A stretch of DNA of 62,009 nt from Acetobacter cerevisiae (GTDB taxonomy: Bacteria; Pseudomonadota; Alphaproteobacteria; Acetobacterales; Acetobacteraceae). The translations under genes and the position numbers were made by a program. Numbering within the stretch: position 1 is the first letter of the stretch; each line of letters opens with the position of its first letter. The stretch spans positions 1 to 62,009 of the forward strand of contig NZ_LHZA01000147.1 of the NCBI RefSeq assembly GCF_001580535.1, in the 5' to 3' direction. The notes under the pieces are model-generated. The model saw only the letters and a program-made list of their open reading frames with translations. It was not told the DNA's origin and searched no databases. Shown here in pieces: positions 61,106-62,009 of this stretch.

Positions 61106-62009
61106 ATGAACGCAATCACCAAATCGTTCACAGGACGGAAGCGGATTCGCAAGAGTTTCGGGCGGATCCCCGAAATCGCTCCGATGCCGAACCTGATTGA
61201 CGTGCAGCGGGCGTCTTACGAGACGTTTCTTCAGGCGAATGTGTCGCCCGATGCGCGCACGCCGACAGGTTTGCAGGAGGTTTTCCGGTCTGTATTCCCG
61301 ATTAATGACTTTGCAGGTCGCGGGCGGCTGGAATTCGTTAGCTACGAATTCGAAGAGCCGAAGTATGATGTTGAAGAATGCATTCAGCGCGGGTTGACCT
61401 ATTCCGCTCCGCTGAAAGTGATCCTGCGTCTCATTGTATGGGACGTGGATGAAGATACGGGTTCCCGCTCCATCCGGGATATCAAGGAGCAGCCGGTCTA
61501 TATGGGCGACATGCCCCTGATGACCGACAACGGGACCTTCATTATCAATGGCACCGAGCGTGTTATCGTCAGCCAGATGCACCGGTCTCCCGGTGTGTTC
61601 TTTGACCACGATAAGGGCAAGACGCACTCTTCCGGCAAATATCTGTTTGCCGCGCGCGTCATTCCGTATCGCGGGTCCTGGCTGGACTTCGAGTTCGACG
61701 CCAAAGATCTGATCTATGTGCGTATCGACCGGAAGCGTAAGCTGCCTGTTACCACGCTGCTGTATGCGCTGGAAGGCGAGGCATCTGCCGCTGCCCGTAA
61801 GGCGAAAATGGCTGAAGGCGGTGACGTCGACGCTCTGGATATCAAGGGGATGGATGATAATGAAATCCTCTCCTACTTCTATGATACCGTCACCTTCACC
61901 AAAACGGCTAAAGGCTGGGCGCGTCCGTTCGATGCGGACTCTTTCCGTGGTCTGAAGCTGCTGGCACCGCTGGTTGACGCAGAAACCGGCGAAGTGGTGG
62001 CTGAGGCAG
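61106..62009 (+). CDS. rpoB: DNA-directed RNA polymerase subunit beta, 3' truncated by window
   Basis: ATG 61106 with AGGAG 6 bases upstream opens a frame that continues past the window end, 301 codons visible. The N-terminal protrusion and lobe start are clear: [30 protein letters not shown], and [37 protein letters not shown]. Rifampicin-pocket residues lie beyond the edge. Standard location after rplL. Confidence 0.98.
   Translation, partial: MNAITKSFTGRKRIRKSFGRIPEIAPMPNLIDVQRASYETFLQANVSPDARTPTGLQEVFRSVFPINDFAGRGRLEFVSYEFEEPKYDVEECIQRGLTYSAPLKVILRLIVWDVDEDTGSRSIRDIKEQPVYMGDMPLMTDNGTFIINGTERVIVSQMHRSPGVFFDHDKGKTHSSGKYLFAARVIPYRGSWLDFEFDAKDLIYVRIDRKRKLPVTTLLYALEGEASAAARKAKMAEGGDVDALDIKGMDDNEILSYFYDTVTFTKTAKGWARPFDADSFRGLKLLAPLVDAETGEVVAEA

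Overview
The window is a contiguous piece of an alphaproteobacterial chromosome. It is GC-rich and almost wall-to-wall genes, with many ATGA/TGATG stop-start overlaps. Gene content (S46 peptidase, KirBac-type K+ channel, EcsC protein, FUSC exporters, DctA- and KgtP-type acid transporters, a ccm cluster) and the protein sequences fit an acetic acid bacterium (Acetobacteraceae, probably Acetobacter or a close relative). That placement is an inference from family content; there is no rRNA here to prove it. I saw no tRNA, rRNA, insertion sequence, prophage or CRISPR array.

Layout. 1-6 kb: 3' part of an S46 dipeptidyl-peptidase gene, then polyphosphate kinase and exopolyphosphatase. 6.2-12 kb: a tightly overlapping operon with a Cache-GAF membrane protein that ends in a degenerate class III cyclase domain, followed by an MlaE-type permease, an MlaF-position ABC subunit that has lost every catalytic motif, an MCE (MlaD-type) protein and a TPR-like lipoprotein. 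This is the most unusual part of the window. 12-24 kb: KirBac channel, two tandem FUSC exporters on the minus strand, a YidB-family protein, small membrane and barrel proteins, a dicarboxylate/amino-acid symporter, and an Rrf2-cupin-epimerase operon with a perfect operator-like palindrome. 24-29.5 kb: cytochrome c maturation cluster ccmCDEFGHI (minus strand, no ccmAB). 29.6-36 kb: housekeeping and hypothetical genes (YciI, EVE, DUF442, PLP dehydratase, EcsC, 2-hydroxyacid dehydrogenase, aat). 36-45 kb: three secreted proteins of unknown function converging on a giant AsmA/YhdP-like protein, then glnE and a Bcp peroxiredoxin. 45-48.5 kb: a Gly/Pro-rich exported protein, an MHS-family MFS transporter and DctA. 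48.7-58.4 kb: rmuC, a two-component system and a complete RND efflux pump. 58.4 kb to the end: rplK-rplA-rplJ-rplL-rpoB (rpoB runs off the window).

How parts work together. Several systems serve the envelope: MCE/Mla-type lipid trafficking, an AsmA/YhdP-like lipid bridge, FUSC and RND efflux, and secreted unknowns. Organic acid handling appears as DctA, a KgtP-like carrier, a second DAACS symporter and a hydroxyacid dehydrogenase. The ccm genes build the periplasmic cytochromes c that acetic acid bacteria use for oxidative fermentation. Clear intrinsic terminators separate most blocks; the ribosomal protein-rpoB block has structured leaders ahead of rplK, rplJ and rpoB that look like regulatory or processing sites.
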